Positions 56,608 through 64,000 of a stretch of DNA of 64,000 bases are shown here, piece after piece. Numbering within the stretch: the stretch's first letter is position 1; every line of letters begins with the position of its first letter. A program made the position numbers and the translations under genes. Under the pieces are notes generated by a model. It was not told the DNA's origin, did not search any database, and worked only from the letters and a program-made list of their open reading frames with translations. The stretch comes from Streptomyces geranii (GTDB lineage: Bacteria > Actinomycetota > Actinomycetes > Streptomycetales > Streptomycetaceae). The DNA is taken from NCBI RefSeq assembly GCF_002954775.1, contig NZ_KZ672954.1:1-64000 (forward strand), read 5' to 3'.

Positions 56608-57891
56608 TCAACCAGTGATGCCTACCGAAGCAGTGGAAGGCTGGAACGGGACGTGATCCGGTTCGGTTAGTTTCCCTTTCCTCCGTTTTTCTGCCGAGAT
56701 TTCACCACGAAGGACCCGAAGGAGAAGGCGACGTGAAGCGTCATGCATCAGGCCTAGGATAATACTGAACTCTCGACTTGGCGGAGTTGTGAAGCTAATA
56801 GGAAATGCGCCCGGCATGAATTCATTGCCATGGAGTCGCCCCTTGTGCACAGTCAGAGAACGGCGACCGTAAGCGGACGAAATATTTCCTGCAATTTCCG
56901 TCCCTACAGCGAGTTTAAGCGTCTCGCGGAATGCGGCGGCAATCTCCTTGTTTTTATCCACGGAGAATATTTCTAGCGAGACAGCTTCGATTGCAGAGGT
57001 GAAAGCTACGAGGCTCATACTAGGGTGCTGTTCTTCTATGCGTTGCCCTTCCATGTACATAGATACAGCGGCATGAACTTTCTTGCTCTTACCCACCACA
57101 TGCCATGCCCCCTGAACCCACGAAGGAAGCGACACCTTTCTGTCGTGCTCGCCGACTCCCGCATTCTTTTCTGGGATGGCGTCCCCAAAGATCCCCGGGA
57201 TCTCATCTGGGATCTCCAGCTGCTCAATCTCCAACGGCACCGGCAGCTGTCGGATTCCGACGCACACACCCCAGGCTACGGAAAGGATACCGGCCAATTT
57301 ACTTAGTTCCGTCGAAGCCAGTTCACGCGCCTTCCACCAGTCGTGCGCCTCACTCTTACTGCGCACCACAATGAGGTTGGATTCCGATGCGGTGAATCTT
57401 CCCAGTAGCCCTGGGCAAGGATGCGCTTCGCGAAGTCGTTTTCCGGATGGGGTGATCCGCAGGGATGACACTTTTCCAGAATGATCGAGAAGGATAGATT
57501 CACCTCCAGCCGGAAAGCTCGGAGTTTGGCCAATTATAGCCGCCCATGGAAATTGGTGACGCGCCCTCCCCATGTCGACCTTAGCCTTCTCCGCAATTTC
57601 CTTCCAAATGGCCACTTCCCTATCGTTCGGACTATCCGAGTTCCCCGCAAGCATAAATTCTGGATTTTTGTCGGATTGCAAATCGACGATGAGTCGCGCA
57701 TCCATAGCCGCATCACTCGCGGTCAATTCTGCTTCAATTCGCTGGAGCTCATTGCGTCCTTCTGCGCGCAAGTTCACGCATCCGCCGAATACCTCCTCAG
57801 CAGTTCGTGAAAGTTGACTGAGCCACTGCTCGCCCTTTTCGCTCCAGTTGAACGATGAAAATTCCAATGAAATTATCCAACGATACTCCAC
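56608..57891 (-). CDS. HEPN-type protein, partner of HNH-ATPase
   Basis: About 427 residues (GTG 57891 with GGAG four bases upstream; GTG 57909 would add six). The N-terminal 270 residues are of unknown type. The C-terminal part (about 290-360) reads LVAFTSAIEAVSLEIFSVDKNKEIAAAFRETLKLAV, then SSAYGRRSLTVHKGRLHG, giving the R-x4-H motif (R344, H349) of HEPN RNases. HEPN proteins cut RNA in abortive infection and toxin systems. GC content is visibly lower than in flanking phage genes, pointing to recent acquisition. The HNH-ATPase gene follows downstream. Confidence 0.65.
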   Translation of the reverse strand: MEYRWIISLEFSSFNWSEKGEQWLSQLSRTAEEVFGGCVNLRAEGRNELQRIEAELTASDAAMDARLIVDLQSDKNPEFMLAGNSDSPNDREVAIWKEIAEKAKVDMGRARHQFPWAAIIGQTPSFPAGGESILLDHSGKVSSLRITPSGKRLREAHPCPGLLGRFTASESNLIVVRSKSEAHDWWKARELASTELSKLAGILSVAWGVCVGIRQLPVPLEIEQLEIPDEIPGIFGDAIPEKNAGVGEHDRKVSLPSWVQGAWHVVGKSKKVHAAVSMYMEGQRIEEQHPSMSLVAFTSAIEAVSLEIFSVDKNKEIAAAFRETLKLAVGTEIAGNISSAYGRRSLTVHKGRLHGNEFMPGAFPISFTTPPSREFSIILGLMHDASRRLLLRVLRGEISAEKRRKGKLTEPDHVPFQPSTASVGITG

Positions 57892-57909
57892 GGCTCTCCT
57901 GATTTGCAC

Positions 57910-58207
57910 TCATTTTCTCGAACTGGGCGATTGCGCTTCATAGGCATGGTGGACCGCCGAGATCAACTACTTCGGAGGGACCCCCTACATATGCAGTGTG
58001 ATGGAAACGAAGGCTCACTGCACCGGGTTTGTGATGACCCCTCCAGTCCCCCCTTGCTGCACCGTCCGACTATGGCCCCGACTACAGGTGTGCTCGGGGT
58101 ATAACCGCGATGGTCTAAGTGATGTCCCGCAAAGTCTTCCCCGAGACCCGGAGAGTCGTCCGGGCTGAGCTTTCTGCCATGATCGCCTGCCGGTGAGAGG
58201 AGCTGTG
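57910..58207. other. Promoter region between HEPN operon and plus-strand gene
   Basis: About 300 bases without a supported ORF. It holds the likely promoter of the HEPN/HNH-ATPase operon on the minus strand and that of the small plus-strand gene at 58208. CTACATATGCAG near 57988 resembles the TATGCA core of the phage promoter repeat, but only weakly. Confidence 0.4.
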
Positions 58208-58441
58208 ATGGCCAAGCGACCTGACCCGGTGCAGATCATCGCGAGAGTGGGGACGGGCTCCTCCGCAGAACAGCCCGAGCGAGCGATTCAGAGGTGCATG
58301 TATCTCGCCGCAAAGGCGGGTTGGGATGTCTGCCTCGTCGGTGAGGCTTCCGTCGACCTAGACACCGGCGAGTGCCGGATCGTCGAGGTAGAGGGCCTGC
58401 GATACCTGATGCGTCAAGGCCGAAGGATGCACCTTCCTTGA
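58208..58441 (+). CDS. Small plus-strand prophage protein
   Basis: The 77-residue protein from ATG 58208 (GAGAGGAGC upstream) reads MAKRPDPVQIIARVGTGSSAEQPERAIQRCMYLAAKAGWDVCLVGEASVDLDTGECRIVEVEGLRYLMRQGRRMHLP. It is oriented against every neighbouring phage gene and sits between the HEPN operon and the tail genes. Function unknown; an accessory or regulatory role for the cargo pair is possible. Confidence 0.55.
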   Translation: MAKRPDPVQIIARVGTGSSAEQPERAIQRCMYLAAKAGWDVCLVGEASVDLDTGECRIVEVEGLRYLMRQGRRMHLP

Positions 58442-58498
58442 GCGACAGTTACCGAACCGAGGCAGCGCGCTGTCCGACGCTGTAGGTAAATGATCAAC

Positions 58499-60727
58499 TT
58501 ACGTGATCGACTGGCCGATGTAGTCGTCGGCGGAGCCGCAGTCCTCCACCAGGAGATACGCGGTATTGCTGCTACTGGCGGTGACGGTCCATGTCTGGGC
58601 GACTGCGCCCTGAGCGCCGGTCCAGCACAGTGCGGCGGTGATGTCGCTTCCTGTGGTGTTGGTCAGGATGGTCTGGACGGAGACGGCTGCGTTCCCTGAG
58701 GAGCCTTGCAGATTGTTGATCCGGATCTGGTCCTTGTAGATGGTTCCCGACACCGTGTTTTTCCGGATCCGGTACAGCGCGTAACTGTCGTTCGCCGCGC
58801 TGTGGAGCGCCCAGATGGAGACCCGGTAAGCGCGGCCGGCCTTGAACGTGATGCTGCCGGTGGTGATGACGGCTGTCTCCGTGCCGGAGAAGGTGACGTT
58901 CGCGGTGAGCGTTCGCTGCGCGACGAATCCCCGTCCCTGGGTTCTTCCGTTGATGCTGAGGTCGCCGTCGAGGGCGAATCCGCTGGAGGTGAGTGTGGCG
59001 GTGGACCGGGCCAAGCCGGGCGGGGCGTCCCGGACGTGCAGCTCGATGGATGAACCGGCAGCGACGGTGTCGGCCCCGTAGCCGTTGATGTAGGCCACTC
59101 CGTTGCCGCTCACCTCGTTGGCGTACAGGTTGAAGACCGAGCCCGCATAGCCGGGGACGTGCCCTTGCAGGAACAGGCCCGTTTCCTGCGCCGATCCGTT
59201 CACCGTGGGGGCGCTGAGTGAGACGCTGGGGACTTCGTAGGTGACGGAGTTTTCTGAGCCGTAGGCGATGGCGGTGTTGAGTTCTGCCGGGGCCGACTCG
59301 TTGGCGCTGCCGGAGTAGAACTCGATCGATCCCGTCTCCGGGTTCGTGTTTCCGGGGCTGATGACCACGCGCTGTCCGGTCGCGGCAGTTCGCAGTACGC
59401 CTCCTGTGATGACGGCGCCCTTGATCGTCTTGCCGTTGATGGCATCTGCGTCCAGCATGCTGGCCTTGATCACGCCTGCGGTGAGCAGGGCGAGCCGGGC
59501 GGAGTTCACGTCCAGGTGGCCGCCGGTGATAGTCGCGAACTTGATCTCCCGGCCGGTGAGCGTCTGGGCGACGACCTTTTCGGCAACGATCGAGTCGGCT
59601 GCGAGTTCGGGCGTGCCGATCGATCCGGCGAGGATGAGGCCGGCGATGACGACGGTGCGGATCTCCGCGTTGTCGAAGTAGACCTGGCCTGCGGTGGATT
59701 GATAGGTCTCCAGCCACACGGTGGCGTTGACGGTGTTCGCAGGGGCCCGGACCTGGCCGCTGATGCGCGTCCAGGCGGTGGCCGGGGTGGAGGGTGTCTG
59801 GATGACACCGAAGCCGAGGGTGGCCCCGGTGCTGTCGAGCCAGCGCAGGTAGAACTTGGCGGCCGAGCCGGTCCAGTCGGCGGACGTCTTGTAGTCGACC
59901 GCCAGGAAGAACCGTTCTCCCGGCAGGGCGGGCAGAGTCATTACCCGCAGGCTGCGGGTCGTCTGCTGCGGTGCGGCGGCGTTCACGCGCAGGCAGCGGG
60001 CGGAGGTGTTGCCGGGGCTGCTGGTGGACCAGTCACTGTTGTCTTCGATCAGGCTGTCGGTGTACGGGCCTTCGAAGCTGGCGTCGGGGAGCAGGTTGCC
60101 GGTGCCGATGGCCATGCGGTCGGCGTCGACCGCGCCCACGGCGATCTTGTTGCGGGTCACGGCGGCGTCGGCGAGGGCGAGTTCGTCCACGATGCCGTCC
60201 AAGACCTCTTCGGCCACGACCGCCGCGGGGCCGACGGGTCCGGTCTGCTCGGACGGTGCGGAGGCGGTACCGGAGGTCGAGCGGGCGACCAGCCGGACGT
60301 ACAGCGGCTGGCCAGCCGGGACGAGCACGGTGCCGCCCTGGGGTGATTCCAGGGTGGCCCGCAGCGTCGCCGGGGTGGGTTCGAAGCTGGTCACGGCGGC
60401 GGTGTGGATCTCCAGGCGTGCCCAGTCCAGCGGCACGGCTGCGGCGTCGGTGAACACGCCGGCCCAGCTCACGGCGATCCCCCCGAGGACCGGGGCCACC
60501 ATCGGGGCCACCGGGGTGGGCGGAGGGGGGCCGTTGACGGCGATGACGCCGCTGGTCCCGTCGGGCTGCTGGCCGACGATCGCTCGCAGTGAGCCGTCCT
60601 CGTCGAAGACTTCGACCGCCCCGTTCTCGATGGACGAGTACGCCAGGCGGGCGGTGCGGGTCGTGCGCGCCAGCTGCCGTTCCAGGACGGCGACGCGGGC
60701 GGCCAGGCGGGCGATGTCGCTGCTCAT
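58499..60727 (-). CDS. Phage tail tip/fibre protein
   Basis: The 742-residue protein starts at ATG 60727, overlapping the preceding stop (ATGA). An N-terminal helix (IARLAARVAVLERQLARTTR) and a beta-rich fibronectin-like part come first. Repeated phage-fibre segments follow (AVTRNKIAVGAVDADRM, TPELAADSIVAEKVVAQTLTGREIKFATITGGHLDVNSARLALLTAGVIKASMLDADAINGKTIKGAVITGG). Receptor-binding-type beta domains end the protein. It should contact the host surface. The longer open frame to 61612 is in the wrong frame for the neighbour and is rejected. Confidence 0.75.
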   Translation of the reverse strand: MSSDIARLAARVAVLERQLARTTRTARLAYSSIENGAVEVFDEDGSLRAIVGQQPDGTSGVIAVNGPPPPTPVAPMVAPVLGGIAVSWAGVFTDAAAVPLDWARLEIHTAAVTSFEPTPATLRATLESPQGGTVLVPAGQPLYVRLVARSTSGTASAPSEQTGPVGPAAVVAEEVLDGIVDELALADAAVTRNKIAVGAVDADRMAIGTGNLLPDASFEGPYTDSLIEDNSDWSTSSPGNTSARCLRVNAAAPQQTTRSLRVMTLPALPGERFFLAVDYKTSADWTGSAAKFYLRWLDSTGATLGFGVIQTPSTPATAWTRISGQVRAPANTVNATVWLETYQSTAGQVYFDNAEIRTVVIAGLILAGSIGTPELAADSIVAEKVVAQTLTGREIKFATITGGHLDVNSARLALLTAGVIKASMLDADAINGKTIKGAVITGGVLRTAATGQRVVISPGNTNPETGSIEFYSGSANESAPAELNTAIAYGSENSVTYEVPSVSLSAPTVNGSAQETGLFLQGHVPGYAGSVFNLYANEVSGNGVAYINGYGADTVAAGSSIELHVRDAPPGLARSTATLTSSGFALDGDLSINGRTQGRGFVAQRTLTANVTFSGTETAVITTGSITFKAGRAYRVSIWALHSAANDSYALYRIRKNTVSGTIYKDQIRINNLQGSSGNAAVSVQTILTNTTGSDITAALCWTGAQGAVAQTWTVTASSSNTAYLLVEDCGSADDYIGQSIT

Positions 60728-61827
60728 GTGGTGCCTCCGCCGTAGGTGAAGCGGTCTGCGCGCTGGAGTTGGATGACGGCCTGCTCGGGGGCTTCGCCGG
60801 TAGCGGGCCGGATCTGCCAGCCGACGATGCGGCACCAGGCGTCGACGTCGGTCCACTGGTCGTGGACGCGGACCCGTACGTCGTCGCCGGTCTGCCAGGA
60901 CCCGTAGCGCGCCGCGGGGTGGTCGCGGACGGTGATCTCGGTGACCTCGCCGATGACCTGGCGGGAGACTCGTTCCTGGCGGGCGCGGGCGGCCAGCCGG
61001 TCGTTCGCCTTCTCCCCCGGTACGTCGAGGAGGTGTTCCAGGCGCAGCCGTCCGTCGCGTACGGCGTCGACGGCGCGGCGTCGGTTGCGGCCTTCGCCGG
61101 CGCCGAGGGCGATGACGACCTGGGCGAGGTTGTCGGCGTCGTATTCGACGGGGACGGCCTTGACGATGTTGACGCCGGATTCGAAGTGGATGTCGGTGCG
61201 ACGGCGGCCGAGGCGGGGCCAGCCGATCCGGATGCGGCCCTGGGGGGTGCCGTTGTGCCAGGCGGCTTCCTCGGTCCACTCGGGGCCGCCTTCGACGGCG
61301 GCCATGTCCGCGACGACGTCGCCGAGTGAAGGGGTGTCCCACCAGTCGATCCGGTAGGGGTCCGCCGGGGTACCGACGGTGACCTTGGAGGTGGTGTCGT
61401 CGACCTGGATGCCGAGCCGGCCGTCGGGTGTCTCCTGGCAGTACGCCCACACGTCGCGGATGACCTCGCAGGGGTCGGCGTTGGTGTAGGGGCCGCGTGC
61501 GTTGAGCTGGCCGTGGACGTCGTAGCGCCGGTAGGGGTAGGAACCCCAGCCGGATGCCTCGATGTTCAGTTGCTGGCCTTCGGGGTCGGCTCGCCAGATG
61601 AGGCCGCCCCACAGCAGGCGCCCGTCACGCTCGGCGTAGATCTTGGTGTTGCCGGGGTCGAGCTGGGAGCGGACGAGGTGGGCCAGGCGCGGTTCGACCG
61701 CGCCGGTGAGGCTTCCGGTCGCGGACAGTGCGGGGCCGAACTCGACTCCGGTCAGCGGCAGGTCCCAGGCCAGGACCTTGTCGGTGAGGGCGTCGGTGGT
61801 GAGATAGCGGTACGACGGCGAGGCCAT
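60724..61827 (-). CDS. Minor tail protein
   Basis: The 367-residue protein reads MASPSYRYLTTDALTDKVLAWDLPLTGVEFGPALSATGSLTGAV, then HLVRSQLDPGNTKIYAERDGRLLWGGLIWRADPEGQQLNIEASGWGSYPYRR. This is the start of actinophage minor tail proteins acting as the tail-tip hub. The rest is mixed alpha/beta (IRPATGEAPEQAVIQLQRADRF). It overlaps the fibre gene by four bases and follows another minor tail gene by 54 bases. Confidence 0.75.
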   Translation of the reverse strand: MASPSYRYLTTDALTDKVLAWDLPLTGVEFGPALSATGSLTGAVEPRLAHLVRSQLDPGNTKIYAERDGRLLWGGLIWRADPEGQQLNIEASGWGSYPYRRYDVHGQLNARGPYTNADPCEVIRDVWAYCQETPDGRLGIQVDDTTSKVTVGTPADPYRIDWWDTPSLGDVVADMAAVEGGPEWTEEAAWHNGTPQGRIRIGWPRLGRRRTDIHFESGVNIVKAVPVEYDADNLAQVVIALGAGEGRNRRRAVDAVRDGRLRLEHLLDVPGEKANDRLAARARQERVSRQVIGEVTEITVRDHPAARYGSWQTGDDVRVRVHDQWTDVDAWCRIVGWQIRPATGEAPEQAVIQLQRADRFTYGGGTT

Positions 61828-61881
61828 CGGGCGCGTTCCTTCTTCTCCCCCGCGCCGTGGTCTGGTGCTGCCGGTGTCGTG

Positions 61882-62811
61882 TCAGAGGAGACCTTCGGTG
61901 AACTCCACGTCGGCGATCAGGGACGTCGCCGCGTCCACGCCGAGGTTGCCCCACTCGGCTTTGGACGGCTGGGTGCGTATGTACAGGTCCTGGGTGGTGC
62001 CACGCAGGGCAGCGGAGAGCGGGATAGTGTCGGCGAGGACGACGGTGTTGCGGCGGATGTTGGCGCCCTGATCGTCGTCGATGGCCGTGGTCTGCCCGTA
62101 GTCGGTGCCCAGGGCGGTCTGCATGTTGGCGAAGACGTCGGCCTCCGACAGGCGCAGGCCCGCCAGGGTCACCACCAGTTTTGCGCCCGTCGCCCAGCTC
62201 GGGACGGGGACCTTCCAGCGGGCTGCGGCCGGCCAGTTGTACCACTGGCCGCTCTGCGCGACCAGGCGGCTGAGCGAGCCCGGGTAGGCGGTGTGGAGGG
62301 TCCGTTCACGGCGCGGGTTCGCGATCTGCCGCAGGTCGGTGATCATGGCGCTGGTGACCGTGGCCGTGTTCGCCGGCAGATCGAGTCGGGCGAGCGGGAT
62401 CGCCGTCATACCGGCCGGGACGGTCTTCGTGGTGGCGGAGACGCCGGACACGACGTGGAAGTAGCCGATCTCATCGGCGGCCGGGTTCCGGTTGCCTTCG
62501 TACTCGGGGTCCTCCACCCGCAGGCACAGGAAGTCGGAGCGGGCCGAAGCGCCGGTGGGGGCAATCGACACGGAGGCGTCGCCCACGTTGTACTGGGTGT
62601 AGCTGCCCTGGCCCCAGGCGGCGCCCCGTACGACGGCCGAGCCGTCGCCGACGCGGACACCGGCACCCGGGGTCGCCCACTGGCTGACCTTCAGGTCGTT
62701 CCCTTCGGTCACGCCCTGGTTCCCGGACGCGAGGTCGCGGATCATCATCCGGAAAGCCCGCGCGGGATGGGTACCGCCATGGGTCAGCATCGGCGGCTGT
62801 ATCAAAGCCAT
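61882..62811 (-). CDS. Minor tail protein
   Basis: The 309-residue protein begins MALIQPPMLTHGGTHPARAFRMMIRDLASGNQGVTEGNDLKVSQWATPGAGVRVGDGSAVVRGAAWGQGSYTQYN. This is a conserved start of actinophage minor tail or base proteins. A beta-rich body and DVEFTEGLL end follow. It lies between the distal tail gene (17 bases upstream) and the tail hub gene. The carbohydrate-binding type cannot be read. Confidence 0.75.
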   Translation of the reverse strand: MALIQPPMLTHGGTHPARAFRMMIRDLASGNQGVTEGNDLKVSQWATPGAGVRVGDGSAVVRGAAWGQGSYTQYNVGDASVSIAPTGASARSDFLCLRVEDPEYEGNRNPAADEIGYFHVVSGVSATTKTVPAGMTAIPLARLDLPANTATVTSAMITDLRQIANPRRERTLHTAYPGSLSRLVAQSGQWYNWPAAARWKVPVPSWATGAKLVVTLAGLRLSEADVFANMQTALGTDYGQTTAIDDDQGANIRRNTVVLADTIPLSAALRGTTQDLYIRTQPSKAEWGNLGVDAATSLIADVEFTEGLL

Positions 62812-62827
62812 CAGAGGGTGCTCTCCT

Positions 62828-63727
62828 TTACAGGGCGGTGTGGGCGTCGCGCCACGACACCGTGAGGCGGGTGGAGTTGGTGTAGTCCGCTCCGGTCCAC
62901 CGCAGTTCGCTCCTGCCTGGCGGGATCTGGAACAGGTCGAGTCGGGATACGGAGGACAGGGCGTTGGCGGCGTTGCCGCCGTTGCGCAGGACCCACCGTG
63001 TTCCGGGTCGCGTGTCGATCTGGAGGATGTCGCTCTCGCCGAGCGTCAAAGACAGCTCCAGGACACGACCCGTCTCGGTGATCCAGATACGCGGGTTCAC
63101 CACCGGGCCCTTTATCTTCAAGGAGGGCCAGGCGGGCAGGTCACCGGCGTTGGCGATCCAGCCGGGACGCTCCACCGGATTCGCGACGCCCGTCGTGATC
63201 GGCGCCGTCACGGGAGCGGTGAACCCTCCTTGGTCATCGTCGAGCGCGAGCGGCAGGATGACCTGCTGCTCAGGCTCTCCGTGCCACACCGGGTCGGTCA
63301 CCTCGAAGACCAGGGACACGGGGATCCACCCGAAGACGGCCCGCGCCATGGACACGGCTTCGACGCCACGAACCCTTCCCAGGACTCGTTTGGGGCCGTC
63401 GCGGCCCGGCCAGAACACGCGCAGCGTCTGCAACGCTCCGGCCGTCTTGCGGGTTTCCGGGTCGGACGCAGCTTGTTTCAGCTCAGCGAGGGCGTCCGCC
63501 GCAGCCCCGGGATCGCCCGGCGTGCGGATGCCGGCCTCGATCGTCACCGTCTGGGTGCCGTAATAGTCCACGCCGGGGAAGGCGCCGTCCTCGGTGGTCA
63601 ACTCGACATCTTGGGAACGGACTTGGGGCGTGCCGAAGCCGGTGATGTCACCGACGGGGTAGCGCGTTCCGGGGCCCAGGAGGACTCCCGCGAAGTCGAC
63701 CTGCCACTCCTGCGTGATCGCGGCCAT
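62828..63727 (-). CDS. Distal tail (Dit-like) protein
   Basis: The 299-residue protein begins MAAITQEWQVDFAGVLLGPGTRYPVGDITGFGTPQVRSQDVELTTEDGAFPGVDYYGTQTVTIEAGI. GWIPVSLVFEVTDPVWHGEPEQQVILPL and a C-terminal beta part with VSWRDAHTAL follow. This is the phage tail family layout of siphoviruses, joining tail tube and base. Its ATG overlaps the preceding stop by one base (TGATG). Confidence 0.75.
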   Translation of the reverse strand: MAAITQEWQVDFAGVLLGPGTRYPVGDITGFGTPQVRSQDVELTTEDGAFPGVDYYGTQTVTIEAGIRTPGDPGAAADALAELKQAASDPETRKTAGALQTLRVFWPGRDGPKRVLGRVRGVEAVSMARAVFGWIPVSLVFEVTDPVWHGEPEQQVILPLALDDDQGGFTAPVTAPITTGVANPVERPGWIANAGDLPAWPSLKIKGPVVNPRIWITETGRVLELSLTLGESDILQIDTRPGTRWVLRNGGNAANALSSVSRLDLFQIPPGRSELRWTGADYTNSTRLTVSWRDAHTAL

Positions 63728-64000
63728 CAGATGCGGCCTCCTCGCTGGGCGTTGCGCAGCCGCCGCATGATCTCCGTGCCCACGCGGTCGGCTGACGTGG
63801 CGTCGGCACCGCCGTTGACGGTCACGGGCATGGATCCGACGAGCGCAGCGGGCCGCTCTTCTCGGACGACGACGACTTGGACCGGGGCGGGCCTGGCGTC
63901 GACGAGTCGTACGAGGCCGCTGTCGCCCGCGGGGGTGAGCTGGTAGCCGAACCTGTTCGCCACGTCCGCCAGGACGGCCGTCGCCGATCGCCGCTTGTTC
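63727..64000 (-). CDS. Partial tail protein, possible end of tape-measure gene
   Basis: The open frame enters from the window edge (NKRRSATAVLADVANRFGYQ) and ends at 63727. The visible 90 residues include LVRLVDARPAPVQVVVVREER and a basic end EIMRRLRNAQRGGRI. In siphoviruses the tape-measure gene usually precedes the distal tail gene, so this could be its C-terminus or a small gene between. GTG 63963 is a possible internal start. Confidence 0.55.
   Translation of the reverse strand, partial: NKRRSATAVLADVANRFGYQLTPAGDSGLVRLVDARPAPVQVVVVREERPAALVGSMPVTVNGGADATSADRVGTEIMRRLRNAQRGGRI

Larger units (their letters stand above)
33684..64000. mobile_element. Prophage B, tailed siphovirus type, open at right end
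   Basis: From the second tRNA-derived repeat to the window end, minus-strand genes follow a temperate phage order. Tail genes are at the right, then lysis, DNA-binding, recombination/replication and small early genes. Five shared promoter repeats and a shared leader sequence tie the early part together. The tRNA remnant lies at the low-coordinate end on the minus strand, so the intact tRNA and probably the integrase should lie above 64000. Packaging, capsid and integrase genes are outside the window. Confidence 0.8.

Noticed and set aside
58499..61612. A 1037-residue tail-protein frame
   Set aside because: The first 295 residues are Arg/Pro-rich shadow of the minor tail gene; ATG 60727 with ATGA overlap is the real start.

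Overview
The window looks like a Streptomyces (or close actinomycete) chromosome. It is very GC-rich, with a strong third-position GC bias. It carries AfsA/ArpA-type gamma-butyrolactone genes, LAL and SARP regulators, UTRA-GntR and XRE regulators, and many secreted proteins with Arg-rich signal peptides. Names rest on motifs read by eye; no database search was run.

Region 1 (1-28.3 kb) is accessory chromosome. From the left it holds a broken junction between a hotdog-fold gene and a CoA-transferase fragment, a TetR butyrolactone-receptor-like gene divergent from an afsA homologue, a GH5 glycosidase behind a perfect LacI-type palindrome, and an F420/flavin monooxygenase-like gene. An expansin-like protein, a thioesterase, and a catabolic island (amidohydrolase, UTRA-GntR regulator, MFS transporter) around a clear operator follow. 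Two LAL regulators then flank a two-gene secreted toxin candidate: a pertussis-S1-like ADP-ribosyltransferase followed by a repeat plus ricin-lectin protein. Next come small exported and membrane proteins, a SARP regulator, an imine-reductase-like enzyme with an SDR, a two-repeat CRISPR-like relic, a CYTH protein, and an XRE regulator with two small Cys proteins.

Region 2 (28.3-33.7 kb) lies between two copies of a 65-bp perfect repeat containing the 3' half of a CAT-anticodon tRNA. The copies are followed by about 200 bp of diverged but related sequence and a long hairpin. This looks like a first integrated element, reduced to cargo: HigBA-like toxin-antitoxin, MarR, F420/FMN split-barrel oxidoreductase, SnoaL, VOC, radical SAM and an HxlR remnant.

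Region 3 (33.7 kb to the window end) is a siphovirus-type prophage transcribed almost entirely on the minus strand. It has tail genes at the right (64-58.5 kb), a HEPN plus HNH-ATPase cargo pair (57.9-55.3 kb), a lysis cassette (55.0-53.5 kb), and a DNA-binding protein with duplicated domains. A recombination/replication module follows, with iterons inside the initiator gene (52.5-48.9 kb). Small genes then include a C5 methyltransferase, WhiB, RusA-like, PP2C, and a methylase-like protein without NPPY. Five early operons each begin with the same sigma70-like promoter repeat, and many genes share one leader/RBS sequence. One orphan copy of that leader lies antisense in a short plus-strand promoter-terminator unit, a candidate regulatory RNA. 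No integrase is seen, and the intact tRNA end should lie to the right of the window.

The most likely new biology is the HEPN/HNH-ATPase pair, the ADP-ribosyltransferase/lectin pair, and the antisense RNA matched to the shared leader.
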